DNA of 64,000 bases from Vreelandella sulfidaeris (lineage in GTDB: Bacteria; Pseudomonadota; Gammaproteobacteria; Pseudomonadales; Halomonadaceae), in NCBI GenBank assembly GCA_007182875.1, contig AP019514.1, positions 1,922,001-1,986,000 on the forward strand, written 5' to 3'. Each line of letters starts with the position of its first letter. The stretch's first letter is position 1. Below are positions 44,637-56,761 of this stretch, one piece after another. The notes under the pieces were generated by a model, which was not told where the DNA came from, did not search any database, and saw nothing but the letters and a program-made list of their open reading frames with translations. The translations under genes were made by a program, and so were the position numbers.

Positions 44637-44699
44637 GTTTTCAAATGCAGTGCCATTTCGCGCTCCTTGCTTGTGTCTGCGGTTTTCGGTTAAGAACTG

Positions 44700-46273
44700 T
44701 TGAACTCAGCTTGTCAGTTCGAACCGTTCTCTCAGAATAGACGCTCTGCAAGGATTGCAACATGCGTTGACGCAACGGGCATGGGGCTGGAATCGGTACG
44801 AAAAGCGTGAAACGCAGCTATCAACGCTGACCGAGCTATCATGACGAACTTCGGTAAACGCAAGCGAAATGACGAGAGCAGGGACGCTTTAGCCTGTAAT
44901 TAGCTATGGTTAGCGATGTGAAACGTCAACAGTCCTTAGGTGTTAAGGGTAAAACTATTACGATTCTGCACTTAGCGATGACGTAAGAAGATGTTAGATA
45001 AACACGTCACTCAATTACTACCTAAGCAACACCCCATCGTATATAGATTTGTCTGCTGCCACCTGGCGTCATGCCCATCTAGATAGTGCATTAACAGATA
45101 CTTGGGACCAATGGGCTTTGGCATTGCATTTGTAAGCGTGCTGGAACATGCGATGTACGATCTAAAGGCAGAAAGCTCCACAACGAAGATGATCGCTCGC
45201 ACCAGCTTGCTTGGCTTGCGGTTTATGACATCCACTCCAGCGCTGTGGGGCGTTCATAGGTTAGGGCTTAGCGAGAGAAGGGCAGCTGCTGAACGCGACC
45301 AAAGAACGATGTTGCCAACCTCATACCCGCAGCGACTCACGGCACGCACTCGACAGCTCACCAACGCGCTAAATGTGTTGGTTTTTATGCATCCCTGCAC
45401 ACGCCGCCAAGCTACGCTATTGCTGGGCTGGCTGGTGAAAAATAGGTGCATGACAATCATGCGGGTTTACGCACTGTAGTACGGTACGTGTGACTAATCA
45501 GGCTTGGAAGCTCGCTCTTACCTTACTGATAGCGAAAAGAGCGTTCTTGAGCAGTCCTCGCAAAGCCTTACCGCACATTTCATAGGAAATGCTAGTAATT
45601 AAGTGTGGGGAATGTCTCTTTATGAGGCTTTGTTGTCATGGAGTAGGGGCAGTGCTTATGGCGGCATTCAAAGGTATTCTGAGAGTCTTCCATTGGCAAT
45701 CCACAAGACCCTCGCCCAGCGCGCGTTGCCCCCCTCGCCTGCGATGTTCGCTTGTCGGGCAGTTCTTCATACACGCTGAAAATTTGCCAAAGCCCGCCAT
45801 TACTGGGCTTTTAGGTGGGTTTTTGCTGAATGGGAGTAATGCTAAATCATGCAGATTTATGTGTTTTTCATGTGCGATAGAAAGGCTAAGCCACAAAGCG
45901 AAAATTTTAATCTCCTGACAGCCAAGAAAGGCATTCCTGATAAAACCTTGTAGTGCTAAAGTGTTCCACAATGAGTAGGTATCAATTGATCTAAAGATTT
46001 AAAATATTAGGCAGTAAATTATCAAAGATATAGTTAATAAAAATGAATATTTAATAACTTTGGGCTGTATTTTATGAAAAATAGAAAAATATAATTTATC
46101 TGGTTAAGTTGCTGAAGTTCCCGCATTTAGTTTTTAATGAGGCAGGGTATTCAGCTGCAAAGATAGTATCTAACGGTCCAGTGATGCCAGTATAGTCGTC
46201 AGTAATTTTACGGTGGTCAGTTTGTTAAAGTGTATATCGGAGTGGTTAGCCCATCGCGCTAAAAAAGTACTGC
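44700..46273. other. 1.6-kb stretch without a convincing gene
   Basis: No ORF here has a good start, ribosome-binding site or recognised domain. From about 45,970 it is AT-rich and leads to the KAP NTPase gene, whose promoter must lie there. Fragments with coding-like texture are listed separately (45011-45460). A hairpin (AGCCCGCCATTACTGGGCT, about 45,791-45,809) is present. Confidence 0.5.
45011..45460 (-). pseudogene. Possible decayed or frame-broken reading frame
   Basis: Two consecutive minus-strand frames (45254-45460 and 45011-45235) follow one another with little gap and share Ser/Cys/Arg-rich texture (ALVSCRVRAVSRCGYEVGNI, then LLMHYLDGHDARWQQTNLY). They may be one gene interrupted by an indel or a remnant of an integrated element. 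There is no ribosome-binding site and I cannot name a family. A third fragment of similar look lies at 45636-45971. Confidence 0.25.
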
Positions 46274-48671
46274 GTGAAGGATATAAAGATCGAACTGAAT
46301 GATAGCGGAATTGGAGCAGAAGCGCCTATTCGTGCTGCGTCTCAAGATTGCTTAAGAAGGGTAAACTTCGCTGAGCGAATAGCGAACGTGCTCTCGGAAA
46401 CCAATCTAAGTGAGGGCAGAGTGTTCGCAATCCGCGGGGGATGGGGATTTGGAAAGTCCTCTCTTAAAAATCTAATCACCGAAAAACTTGACGCTGAAAG
46501 TGATGGAGCGGACTGGCTTGATTTCAATCCTTGGCAATGGGGTGACAGCGATGCCATTGCCCGCGCGCTCTTTAGTCAGATCGCAGATCGTCTTGGGAGC
46601 GAACATTCGAAAGCAGCTCTCGCCCGAGCCAGAGCATTACGACGTTACGGCGCGGCTCTAACGGGAAGCAGTGCACCTCTCAAGAAAGCCGGGAACAAGT
46701 CCGGCGCTATCTCTGCAATACTGACTAATGGCTCGGTGATTGCAATCGCATCAGCCATTAGTTTAGATATCCCTACCGTAGCTAAAGTAGCAGCATTTCT
46801 TGCTTTACTTTCAGTAAGCGTATATTTGCTGGGTAGCATGCTGTCATATCTCGGGCGTGATCGTAGTGGTGATTCGCTCGATAAAATTCGCGAAGCATTA
46901 GAGTCTCGACTTCAAGAACTCGAACGGCCGCTTATCGTCTTTGTAGATGATATAGATCGGCTTGAGCCTGACCAGATTCGAATGCTTCTTCGACAAGTGA
47001 AGGCAAATGCTAACTTACCGAACATCATATTTGTGTTGTTGTTCCAACCGAGCATTGTTGAGCAAGCACTCGAACCGATCGCAAATGGAGATGGTCGCGC
47101 CTTTCTTGAGAAAATTGTACAAATTAGCTTCGACTTACCTGCAGTTCCTGTGGCGACTGTACATAATATCTTGGGGATGGAGCTCAGCAAGGTAGCGGGA
47201 GCTTATGCAACAGAGGCTAACGGGTTCTCGCACCAGCGATGGGGAAACGCTTTCGCCGGATGTATCCAGCCTCTAGTTCGTAACTTGCGCGACTCTCGGC
47301 GACTAATTTCTTCAATTGCTGCGCACCTGCCGATGCATTTAGCTGACGACGTTTTGAAGTGAACATTGTCGACTTCCTTGTATTGGAAACACTTCGAGTT
47401 TTTGGAGCCAAGGCTGCATGAGATATTGTTTCAAGAGAGAGAGCTGCTTTTACAGGAGCGACGGTTCCAAGGTGACGGTAAACACGATGCAGATAAGATC
47501 GCGGCCGGTCAGCTTCTTGAAATCGTATCTGAGAGCCGTCGTACCATCATTCAGGACATTCTCAAGGATCTTTTCCCGTCTTTCGAGCAAGCCTATGGAG
47601 AGTAACTTACGATAGCGGTTTTCGTTCCATATGGTTAGCCCAAAAGCGGATTTGCACTTCAAGATACTTTCCAAGGTATTTCGAACTCCAAACAGCCGTA
47701 GGCGAAATGTCAGAACGTCGGTTCGTCGAATTCCTCGGTGCTACTGCGGATGAGCGCTCACTTTCAGAATCTATTAATGGTATAGAGGCAGACTGCTTGC
47801 TGCCCTCGCTCGCCGCAAGACTCGATGAGTCTGTTGATCGCCTCCCTGTTGATAACGCCGCCGTGTTACTTCCGGGAATGTTCCGAATTGCTGAGAAACT
47901 AGCAGGTTTAGGAGAAGCAGATCCATTTAGTTCGCCTTGGCTATCTGCATGGCGCTCTACTAGTTGGTTCTTGGCAAAAATTCCCCGGGAGCAAAATAGA
48001 GATCTTTTTTAAAGGCTCTTCTTGAAACTAGAGCGCTAACCGTTGCTGTAATTTTGATCCATCTTAACGATCCATCAGATCAACCAGAGAACAGGACCGG
48101 CACATTTAATCCGTCATTGAGTGTTGAAGATATTGAGAAGATTAAGAGCGAATGGTTGCGATTAATCAGAGGCCTTGCTGAAAACGATGACTCACTAAAG
48201 GTTAAGCCAGATATCGTGTCCCTACTCTATGGATGGAGGAAATATTCAGGTTCACTGGAGGAACCGAGGGCTTGGGTGTCGCAAGCGATCAAGAACGACG
48301 AAGATTTTGTCAGCATGGTTGCACGTATGGTAAGCCGGGGCACTAGTCACTCAGCAGGTGATCGGGTCGCCACACCCCTTAACAAGTTCAACAGAGAAAC
48401 GATAGCTGACTTCATCGGTATTGATGTGGCGAAAACTAGATGTGATGCGATTAACCCAGCCGAATATCCTGAGCACGAAGAAATCCTGAGGACATTGCAT
48501 ACTTCTCTTGAGGTATGGCTCGGGCTTAGAGAACCTAGCCCACTTGATCTTCCCTTACCTTTGAGCATCTTGAGGCTTAGGCGGAAAATACTTATTGCTG
48601 GCTTTAAATCCGCAGTCGACTGGTCACTGCTTTTGGCCTTAAGTATTCCATGTGTGTGTCGCACAAGATAA
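46274..48671 (+). CDS. KAP-family P-loop NTPase with membrane segments, frame broken
   Basis: The first frame (362 residues) has Walker A IRGGWGFGKSSL at residues about 53-64, WLDFNPWQWGDSD, two adjacent hydrophobic segments at about 145-190, and Walker B PLIVFVDDIDRLEPDQ near 218-233: the KAP NTPase signature of membrane segments inserted within the P-loop domain. After slips near 47,355, 47,395, 47,605 and 48,010 the protein continues (VNIVDFLVLETLRVF onward) to about 800 residues. KAP NTPases include the PifA phage-exclusion protein and are frequent in defence islands. AT-rich, beside a tRNA and prophage, so probably horizontally acquired. Confidence 0.82.
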
Positions 48672-48904
48672 CCAAGGTTGAATGACTTCTAGCCGGAAAC
48701 TGCGAATTAATTGCAAATATGGGTAATGGCATACTAGCTGGTATATTTTAATTACTAAAATGAATAGCTAAAGATTTTTATGATCCTGTCAGGCCCATTT
48801 CACTTCTTTTTACCCCCTCAAGCCACAATTCCATGTTCTAGGCCTAAATCTCCCCAATACCCAGCCCACTAATCAGCCCCATCAGTAATACTCCGCAATC
48901 TCTA

Positions 48905-51040
48905 TTACTGATTCAAGCCTTTACCCAGCTCGCTGCCACCACGTCCATAGGTCGGGGTCGGCAAGCCATCTTCGCCAATCGTCAACCAAAAGCTTGAAGG
49001 AGCAGGGCGTGAGAGCTGGTAAAGCGGTGTATGGCTTGCGTTAAGGTGGGCGTGCCAGTGGGCGACCAGCACCGCGGTAGGTGTCTCGGGGATATCGAGC
49101 CCCGTAAACTCCCGACGGGATAGCGGCCACTCGGCGGCCAGGTCTGTCAGCAGTTGCGCCCATAAACGGTCGATCTCTTCCTGAATCAGCAATTTGGCTT
49201 GTGCGATGTCGGCCTGCGAGCACTGCACAATGTATGCCACGCTTGCCGGGTCGCCATCGATAAAGCGGACAGCGGCGATATAGCCCAGTTGGTGGGTTTG
49301 CCGCATGGTGTGAAAGAAAGGCGCGCTATGGCGTTTGGCCGCGAATGCCATTACCTGGCGATGGGTAGTGCTGCCCGGTAGCGTTAGCGTGCGCATCAAC
49401 GTTACACGTTGTGACGGCGTGGCCGGGCCTTCAGCTGTACAGGGAGTGGGTACTTCGGGAAGCGCTGCCAGTAGCGGTGAAAGGGCGCGTGCTGCTTCGG
49501 TGCTGTCTGTCCAGAGAAGTGGCATGGCGGGCTGGGCGTAAGCTCGGCAAGCAGGCGGTGCGCTTGCAAGCCCGTTGGCGCAGGTAGTGGCGTCAGCCAG
49601 GCTTTCAGCATTATCTGGCTTAGCGCATTGGCAAGCGGCTGTTCCCCATGGGCACACAGCCAGCTTCCATGCGCGGTGGTGTGCTGTAAAAGCCCGATAC
49701 CCTGAGCGGCCAAGTGCTTTTGGGCAAGTGCTGGTAGCGCTATTTTTCTTTCAGGATAAAAACAGGCAAGCCAGTGCGCGGGCAGGCCAGTGCCGCCGCT
49801 ATCGCCCACTTTTACCGATGACACTGGCTGAAGGCGTGGTGGGTTTTGAGTTGCCACCTTATGGGCCTTGGCATCCAGGGGCATGGTTAAAAGTGCGTAA
49901 GGGAACTGGTTGGCCAGCAGCCCCGGGCCGCTTATTTCTGATCCGGTAGCGCCAAATCGTTGGCTAGGGTGTTCGCTGGCGCGTCTGGGTAAATAGCCAC
50001 TCGGCAAGCGAGGGCCGGTCAACGGTGACCAGGGCGCGGTCGGTATGCGCTTCTAGCACGCGGTTAATCACTTGGTAATGCCCGCGCTGCGCGTTAAAAG
50101 CTCACGCTGTTTATCTGCCGGTAGGTGAACCGTCACGGCAAGCGTATCGGTGGCGCCGCTTGGGCAAAGCGTTACTTCGTAGTCGTCGGCTACGTCGACC
50201 AACAGCTCTGTCAGGGCGCCTGCATTGAGAGCTTGCTCGCTTGCTTTCAACACCTCCATGTTGTGGGCAAGGCCTGCAGCAGCAAGCGGCCAGAGCAGCT
50301 CTACTGAAGACGCCGGACCCTCGATCTCACCGGTTGCGCGATAGGGCGCCAGCGCCTGCTCAGGGGCTTGGTGTCAGGCGACGTTGAAGGGTCATCACTG
50401 GGCAGAAAGGCGTCGATCAGTGCCTGCTGTTGCACCCGGGGTAGCGGTGCCGAAAGGCCCACGCTGATGCGTGAAGGCGTATAGCAACGACTGTGGAAGT
50501 GCTTGAGTTCGTCTTTGAGTGTTTCAGGCGGGCGCCCCAGGCTACGGCATGATCCGTGGTGGCAGAACGCACCGGGGTGGGTAGCCTCGGAGAGCGTTTG
50601 AAGGCCAGCCAGGCGGCGCATGGCGGGTGTGCCCAGGCGGGCCTGGTACTCGGCGTCAATCGCGGCGCTTTCGCTGGCAATGGTGTCTTCATCGAATCTT
50701 GGCGCAAAAGCGCTTGGTGTAGGTAGGTCAGAAACTGTGAAAGCGACCCGGCAGGCAAGCTAGCGTGAATATCGGTCATCAGGTCATCGGTGCGCGCATT
50801 TAGTTTGCCCCCAACTGCTCGGTCAACGTGAGCAGCGAGCTGCCTTGCTCAACGGGCTGGGTGAGCAGTACGTGCTCCAGCAGATGGGCAAGGCCAGGGA
50901 TCGATTCAGGCTCATCAAGATACCCCGCGCCAACCACGATGATGATATGGACAAGCGGCGTTGACTGGCGGGTATGAAAAGGCCCTGGGCACCGCCTTTC
51001 AAGGCGGCCAGCGTAGGGGAAGTGAGCGTGAGAGGGCCAT
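48905..51040 (-). CDS. pqqF: PqqF-like M16 zinc protease, frame broken
   Basis: Probable PqqA-processing protease of PQQ synthesis. The inverzincin motif H-x2-E-H is visible as LAHLLEHVLLT near the start, with a third-ligand region further on. At least five frame pieces run from the ATG at 51,040 (directly after the S9 peptidase stop) to the stop at 48,905, about 710 residues. Last gene of the pqq cluster. The 230 bases beyond its end to the KAP gene hold nothing I can identify. Confidence 0.75.
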
Positions 51041-51043
51041 GGC

Positions 51044-52847
51044 CTAGGGTGAAAGCGTTTGGTAGAAGGCGAGTTCTTGCTTAATCATCGTCATGCGGTT
51101 CTGAGGATTTTGCATACCGTGACTCTCGTTATCAAAAATCAGCACCTCGGCGCGTCCGCCGCTCTTTTCGAGCTGGCGAGCCAGCCGATGGGCTTGCTCA
51201 GGCACCACGACTTTATCAAGCTCGCCCTGAATCAGCAGCACATTGACTTGATGAGCGCTCTGGGCAAGCGCATGCATGGGGCTGCGCTGCTGCTTTTGCG
51301 TTTCATCGCCGAGGAGCCAGTCCAGGTAGCCGGATTCAAAGCGGTGGGTCTGCTGTGCCAGGCTGACCGCATCGGTAACGCCGTAAAGGCTGGTGCCTGC
51401 CAAAACCGCCTGGAGCTGGCGAGTGCATTGAGCACCGTAAAACCACCGGCGCTTTGGCCGCGAATAAAGCAGCACCGCGGGCAGATACGCCCCTGGGCAA
51501 TCAGCGCGTCGGCAAGCGTCTCGACATCCTCGGTATCCAGCACGCCCCACTGCTGGTGCAGCGCCTGACGATAGGCCCGCCCAAAATTGCCGCTGCCACG
51601 CGGGTTGATATCCACCACGTTGAAGCCTTGCGCCACCCAGTAGTGAATCAGCGGGTCATACACCGGGTAGCAGGCCGAGGTAGGGCCACCGTGTACGCGC
51701 ATGATCATCGGGGTAGGGGCATCTTGCGCCGTTTGGCTTGCAGAATATAAAAACCCCTGCACGCGTTGCTCGCCATCACCCAGCGCAATGCTGAGGGTTT
51801 CGGGTTGGGGTGGATTGTCGATGGGGCGGCACCCCTTAATACTTCATTGGGCTTGCCGTGCTTTCCCAGTTTGATCAGCTGCGTCGTGGTCGCCTGACTT
51901 TGGGCCAACACGTACTGCCCGTGCGAAGCCTGGGCAAGGCTCACCACGCGGCCGGTATTCAGCGCAACGGGGTCGCTTTGGGTGGGAGTGATGCGGTAAA
52001 GCCGGGCGGCACCTTGCTCAACGTGCAGGCAAAGCCCTGCCTGGTTGCCCCACGTGCTGCCGCTCGCCTAGCTGCCAGGGGGTGGTGATGTGGTCAAAGG
52101 GCGCGTCGCTCAGACAGTGCAGGCTGTCTTGAGCAACACGCCAGGGTTGCCACCAGCCCGCGTGGTCGCTCATCACGATAAGCGCGTTATCCGCGGTGAA
52201 GGTAGGTTGGCTGACGGCGGCCCCGAAATCGAAGGTATCGATGATGTCAAGCGAGCCGTCACCGGTGATAGCGGCAAGCGTTAGCCGACTGAGTTGCCAG
52301 GGCATGTCAGGCAGAGACCATTCGACCCAGGCCATCAAGGCGCCGTTAGGCGAAATAGCCGGGGCGCCGTAAAAGTCGGCGCCTTCGGCAAGCACCTGCT
52401 GGCGGGTTTGGTCGATGGCGACCAGGCGCTGCTGGGTGACCGCTACGCGTCGATCCTCCACGGCGATGATGCGCTGACGCAGCGGGTCGAGCGCACAGCC
52501 CGCCCAGGCTGCCCTGTGCGGGGTGTACCAGGTGTGGGTTTCTAGGGCAGCGCCATTTGAATCCAGGCCCTGCCAATAGCGAAGCGACTGATCGCCCTGG
52601 CGTACCCAGGCCGCGCCCTCATCAAGAGGTACGTGGCTGCCGCCACCGTATTGGTTGACCCGGCTACCCACGCTCTTCACTGCTCAAGCAGTGGGCTCTT
52701 CGCCATATCGCCCGCCGGGCAGCGCCACAGGTGAGTGGTACCGCTTTCGGCATGGCGTTCCAGCCAGAAAAGTGCCGATTCAGTGCAGTGTAGTTCGGCC
52801 ATCCGCTCTGGCGGTGTTGCCGCCTCTTCAAGCGAGGGAGTCAGCAT
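51044..52847 (-). CDS. S9-family prolyl oligopeptidase/acylaminoacyl peptidase, frame broken
   Basis: Starts MLTPSLEEAATPPERMAELH at 52,847 with AAGGAG upstream. The first half is a beta-propeller-like region; the C-terminal alpha/beta hydrolase has the nucleophile RGQSAGGFTVL, the acid in QGELDKVV and the base in DNESHGM. Slips near 52,680, 52,040, 51,790 and 51,440; total about 600 residues. It sits inside the pqq operon between pqqE and pqqF, where an S9 peptidase is known in several Gammaproteobacteria; it may trim the PqqA peptide. Confidence 0.85.
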
Positions 52848-52862
52848 GGGCGCTCCTTATGC

Positions 52863-53983
52863 TCAGGTTTGACGACAAATGATTTGCGACTGGCGATGCT
52901 GGCGCGGTATGAGCGCCTGCTCGTCGGTCTGGGTACTCTTCAGGCTGGCGACCAGCGCCTCGTGTTGCGCCGAGTATTGGCACACCGGATCGGTGGCGGC
53001 CGGGTCGCCGGTGAGAAGGTACGCCTGGCAGCGGCAGCCGCCGTGGTCGGTATGGCGCTCGTCGCAGGATTGGCAGAGCGGCGACATCCAGTCTTCGCCG
53101 CGAAACGCGTTGAACGCATCGCTTGATCGCCAGATGTCGGCAAGCGGCGTATCTCGTGTATTGGGGAAATTGAGCGGCAGCTCGCGGGCGCTATGACAGG
53201 GCAGTGCCAGCCGTCCGGCGCCACGGCCATGAAGATGCTGCCCCAACCGCCCATGCACGGCTTGGGTTTATTTTCGAAATAATCGGGCACCACAAACAGC
53301 AACGACATCTGGCGGCCCTGCCGGCGAGCTTATCGCGCCAGCGTTCGGTAACGGCTTCGGCATGAATGAGCTGCTCCTGGGTGGGCAGCAGCGCATGGCG
53401 ATTGAGAAACGCCCAGCCGTAGTACTGGCAGTTGGCCAGTTCCACCGCGTCTGCGCCAAGCTCGTCACACAGGGCGATAAGTTCATCGATCTGGTCGATG
53501 TTGTGGCGGTGCAATACCACGTTGAGCACCATGGGGTAGCCGGCCGCCTTGACCGCACGCGCCATGGCAAGCTTGTTGGCGTGGGCCTTTGCGAGCCCGC
53601 CAGAATCGCCGAAAGCTCAGGGTCGGCGGCTTGCAGGCTGATCTGGATATGATCCAGCCCTGCTTCTGCCAGGGTGTTGACGCGCTTTTCGGTCAAGCCC
53701 ACTCCGGAGGTCAGAAGGTTGGTATAAAACCCAGCTCACGGGCGTGGCTGACCAGGGTCTCCAGGTCACGCCTGACCAGCGGTTCGCCCCCGGAGAAGCC
53801 AAGTTGGGCGGCCCCCATTTCGCGGGCCTGGCGCAGCACACTCAACCACTCATCGGTATTCAGCTCGTTGCGGTACTTGCTAAAATCCAGCGGATTGGAG
53901 CAGTAAGCGCACTGCAGCGGGCACAGGTAGGTAAGCTCTGCGAGTAGCCAGAGCGGCCCGTGGAGAAATTTCGCCGTCGGCAT
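52863..53983 (-). CDS. pqqE: PQQ synthesis radical SAM protein PqqE, frame broken
   Basis: Links Glu and Tyr side chains of Pqq[17 protein letters not shown] has the radical SAM C-x3-C-x2-C near residue 21; [13 protein letters not shown] is the GGEP motif. C-terminal SPASM cysteines are in [17 protein letters not shown]. Frame changes near 53,735, 53,600, 53,310 and 53,200; about 373 residues. Lies four bases after pqqD. Confidence 0.92.
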
Positions 53984-53986
53984 ACG

Positions 53987-54258
53987 TTACGCCTCCTTGG
54001 TTAGCCAGCCATTTTGCTGCGCCTCGCTAAGAAATTCGAGCACATCGCCTTCAAGCGCACCTGCCTCGGGGTAGAGCGCTTCAAGGTTTTTGATGATCGA
54101 TGACACGCTGCGTTCACCGTCGATTTGATTCAGGATCGCCCCGGCGGTTTCGTTGAGCTTGACCATGCCTTCAGGGTAGAGCAGTACGAAACAGTCCTGG
54201 TGGGCTCCCACTGGAACCGCCAGCCTCGCCGCCATTGGGGAATCGTCTCAAGCTTCAT
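53987..54258 (-). CDS. pqqD: PqqA chaperone PqqD, frame broken
   Basis: Binds the PqqA peptide and presents it to PqqE. An ATG at 54,258 gives [19 protein letters not shown], the family N-terminus; one slip near 54,205 joins [19 protein letters not shown] and [16 protein letters not shown]. About 90 residues. Overlaps the end of pqqC by 11 bases. The simple open frame 53987-54235 would miss the true start. Confidence 0.92.
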
Positions 54259-55049
54259 TTAACGCTCCCTTCAGCGAGCGGGTGCCAAGGCCGCGATGGT
54301 AGACCCGCTCGTTCGTGACGGTATGGTAGGGCGGGCGGTCGAGCTGGTAGGCCAATGTCATGGCATCGAGCATACTCCACAGCACATCCAGCTTGAACTG
54401 GAGGATCTCGAGGGCGCGCGCCTGACGCGCGGCGGTTGTGCATACCTCCAAGGCGATCTCCAGGCCGTGGTCCACATCCCGCCGGGCTTCGCCCAAGCGC
54501 TTGCGAAAATAGCGGTACCCCTGCTCGTCAATCCAGGGTAGTGGGTAGGCCATGTATCGAGCCGGCTCTGGTGCGCCTCGGGGCAAAAGCTCGGTCAACG
54601 ATGAGATCGCCGCCTCTTCCCAGCTCGCCTGACGTACAAAATTGAGGTAGGCATCAACGGCAAAACGCACGCCGGGGAGCACATGCTCCTGGGCCACAAG
54701 CTCTTCACGCGTAAGGCCCACTGCCTGGCCAAGCGCTATCCAGGCTTCAATGCCGCCTTCATCATCCTGGTCGCCATCGTGGTCGAGTAAACGCTGCACC
54801 CACTGCCTGCGCACTGCCGCGTCGGGACAGTTGGCCAGCAGCGCCGCGTCTTTTGCGGAATCATGAGCTGGTAGTAAAGCGGTTGGCGACCCAGCCTTGA
54901 AGCTGCGTTTTGGAAAGCTCACCCTTGGCCATGGCTTGCTGAAAAGGGTGGTGAAGATGATAAAACTGCCCTTTAGCCATCAGCGCCTCTTTAAACGCCT
55001 GCTGAGTAAGCGGCGCTGCGGGCTCAAGGGTGGAAGTGTTCGATAACAT
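54248..55049 (-). CDS. pqqC: PQQ synthase PqqC, frame broken
   Basis: Catalyses the last oxidation and ring closure of PQQ. Starts [20 protein letters not shown] at 55,049, includes [20 protein letters not shown] (active-site His region) and, after a slip near 54,880, [20 protein letters not shown] and VERVYHRG-type C-terminal residues ([12 protein letters not shown]). About 267 residues. Confidence 0.93.
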
Positions 55050-55151
55050 GGTAGGCCTCTTGAAAAGCGGCTTCGTGATGGTGTTCACCTGCGGCAAACG
55101 TGCCTTGGCAGCGCGAGCTTGTTCACAGGATTTCAAAACAGGGCGTAAGCA

Positions 55152-56075
55152 TCAAAGCGTCAGACGCATTCCATCGAACGCCACTTCGATATGCTCTTGG
55201 TCAAGAGCGCGCGCTCCTCGCTTGCCCTCATCAAGAATGGGGTTGGTGTTGTTGATATGGATAAGAATCTTTCGTGTAGCAGCGGGCAGCGTGGCTAAAT
55301 ATTCGCGCATCCCGCCCAGGCCGTTCAACGCCAAGTGCCCCATTTGCTGGCCGGTTGAGGTACCCACCCCGGTGCGTATTAGCTCGTCATCTTCCCAAAC
55401 GGTGCCGTCCACCATGACAACATCGGCCTTTTTTAAATAGCCCATGACCTCTTCGGTGGGTTGGCCCAGCCCCGGCGCGTAGCAAAGCGACTTGCCGGTG
55501 GTTTCATCGGTAATGAAAAGCCCCAGGTTGTCGCCGTTAGAGGGCTGGCCGCGACGGGGCGAATAGGGGGGCATTACTCGCCAGGGCAAAGGCGGTAAAG
55601 TGAAGGCCCTCGCAGCTGGGTACATCAAAATCGATGGTCGAAGCGGTTTCATCGAGCCCGAGGGCGCGCCATTGAAGACCACCGTTCCAGTGACTTAGCA
55701 TATTGAAAAGCGGAAACCCGCTGGTTAAATCGCTATGGGCGTTGGGGTGCACCAGATATCCAGCGGGCAGCCTTCACGTAGCGATAAAAGCCCTGTCACG
55801 TGGTCTACCTGGGCATCTACCAGCAGCACTTCGGCGATACCGCTGCCGCGAAGCGTATTGGGCCACAGTTCAGGTGTGGCGTTTAGCTGGCTGCGAATAT
55901 CCGGGGAAGCGTTGCAAAGTAGCCAGCGTTTGCCGTCGCTGCTGATGGCAATCGATGATTGGGTGCGGGCCGTATACCCTTCACGATTCTGGCGAACGCT
56001 TTCGCAGTTGGTGCAGTTGCAGTTCCACTGAGGAAAACCGCCGCCGGCTGCCGAACCAAGCACTAATACCTGCAT
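55152..56075 (-). CDS. pqqB: PQQ synthesis protein PqqB, frame broken
   Basis: Metallo-beta-lactamase-fold oxygenase of PQQ synthesis. Starts [20 protein letters not shown] at 56,075; [11 protein letters not shown] carries metal ligands. Two slips near 55,735 and 55,555 join the frames; the last ends at 55,152. About 308 residues, the usual length. Confidence 0.93.
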
Positions 56076-56191
56076 AAGCGTAACGCTCCATGTCTTGCGG
56101 CTCACGTATATCCATGACGCAGCCTTTACATCAAAAAAATATTCAGCGAGAAAACAAATGCCCGCCATATAAGGCAGGCATTAAGACGATC

Positions 56192-56262
56192 TTAACGGTT
56201 TGAGATGTACAGGGTTACTTCAAACCCGAGACGAATATCCTGGTAAGCAGGTTTTTCCACAT
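56192..56262 (-). CDS. pqqA: PQQ precursor peptide PqqA, one base short
   Basis: 71 bases, too short for usual gene callers. ATG TGG AAA AA then CCTGCTTACCAGG: if the A5 run (56252-56256) had six A, the product would be [20 protein letters not shown] plus SNR, 23 residues, a normal PqqA with the Glu-x3-Tyr pair (E and Y of FEVTLY) that becomes PQQ. AAGGAG precedes the start. As written, the frame reads MWKNLLTRIFVSGLK and stops. First gene of the pqq operon; about 290 bases upstream hold its promoter but I cannot choose one. Confidence 0.9.
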
Positions 56263-56551
56263 AATGCGCTCCTTGATAGAAAGACAGGGGAAGATGCTGA
56301 GTCTACAAACAATCTTCACTCTACAGCCTAGACCCCAACACAAGGTTTTGTGGATTTTTAAAGCCTCTTTATTGAACAAATGATGCAGATACCTTGATGA
56401 TGGCTACCCACGACCTATAAATCATTGCCGACATCTATAAATACATTATTATGACAGCAACCGATGTCAAAGAAGGGGGCATCTATCCTTATTACCCCAT
56501 CAGCCAGTTCGCTGCTTAAAAGACGTTTCCTGCTGTGCCGATGTAGGCGCG

Positions 56552-56752
56552 CTAGCTTTTTAAAAGGGCGTTATCGCGTGCCTCGTCTAAACGCCTAAAC
56601 AGTTCTGCCACGGTAATGTCCTCAAGGTCGCGAGGCCTTTCAAAAGATACCGATAGGCTCGCTTGCTTCTCTTCATTGATGTATCTGCCCTCTACAAAAC
56701 CGCCATGACTCATAACATTGACGGAAAAGTCCGCTAGCTCCCAGTGACTCAT
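56552..56752 (-). CDS. Hypothetical protein
   Basis: 66 residues, soluble, starting MSHWELADFSVNVMSHGGFV. Acidic helix at the C-terminus (FRRLDEARDNALLKS). No family recognised. It follows 56762-56950 after nine bases and probably shares its transcript. Confidence 0.55.
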   Translation of the reverse strand: MSHWELADFSVNVMSHGGFVEGRYINEEKQASLSVSFERPRDLEDITVAELFRRLDEARDNALLKS

Positions 56753-56761
56753 TCGTGGCTC

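Noticed and set aside
45102-45479. Plus-strand 125-codon frame
   Set aside because: No start signal or domain; overlaps the more coding-like minus-strand fragments.
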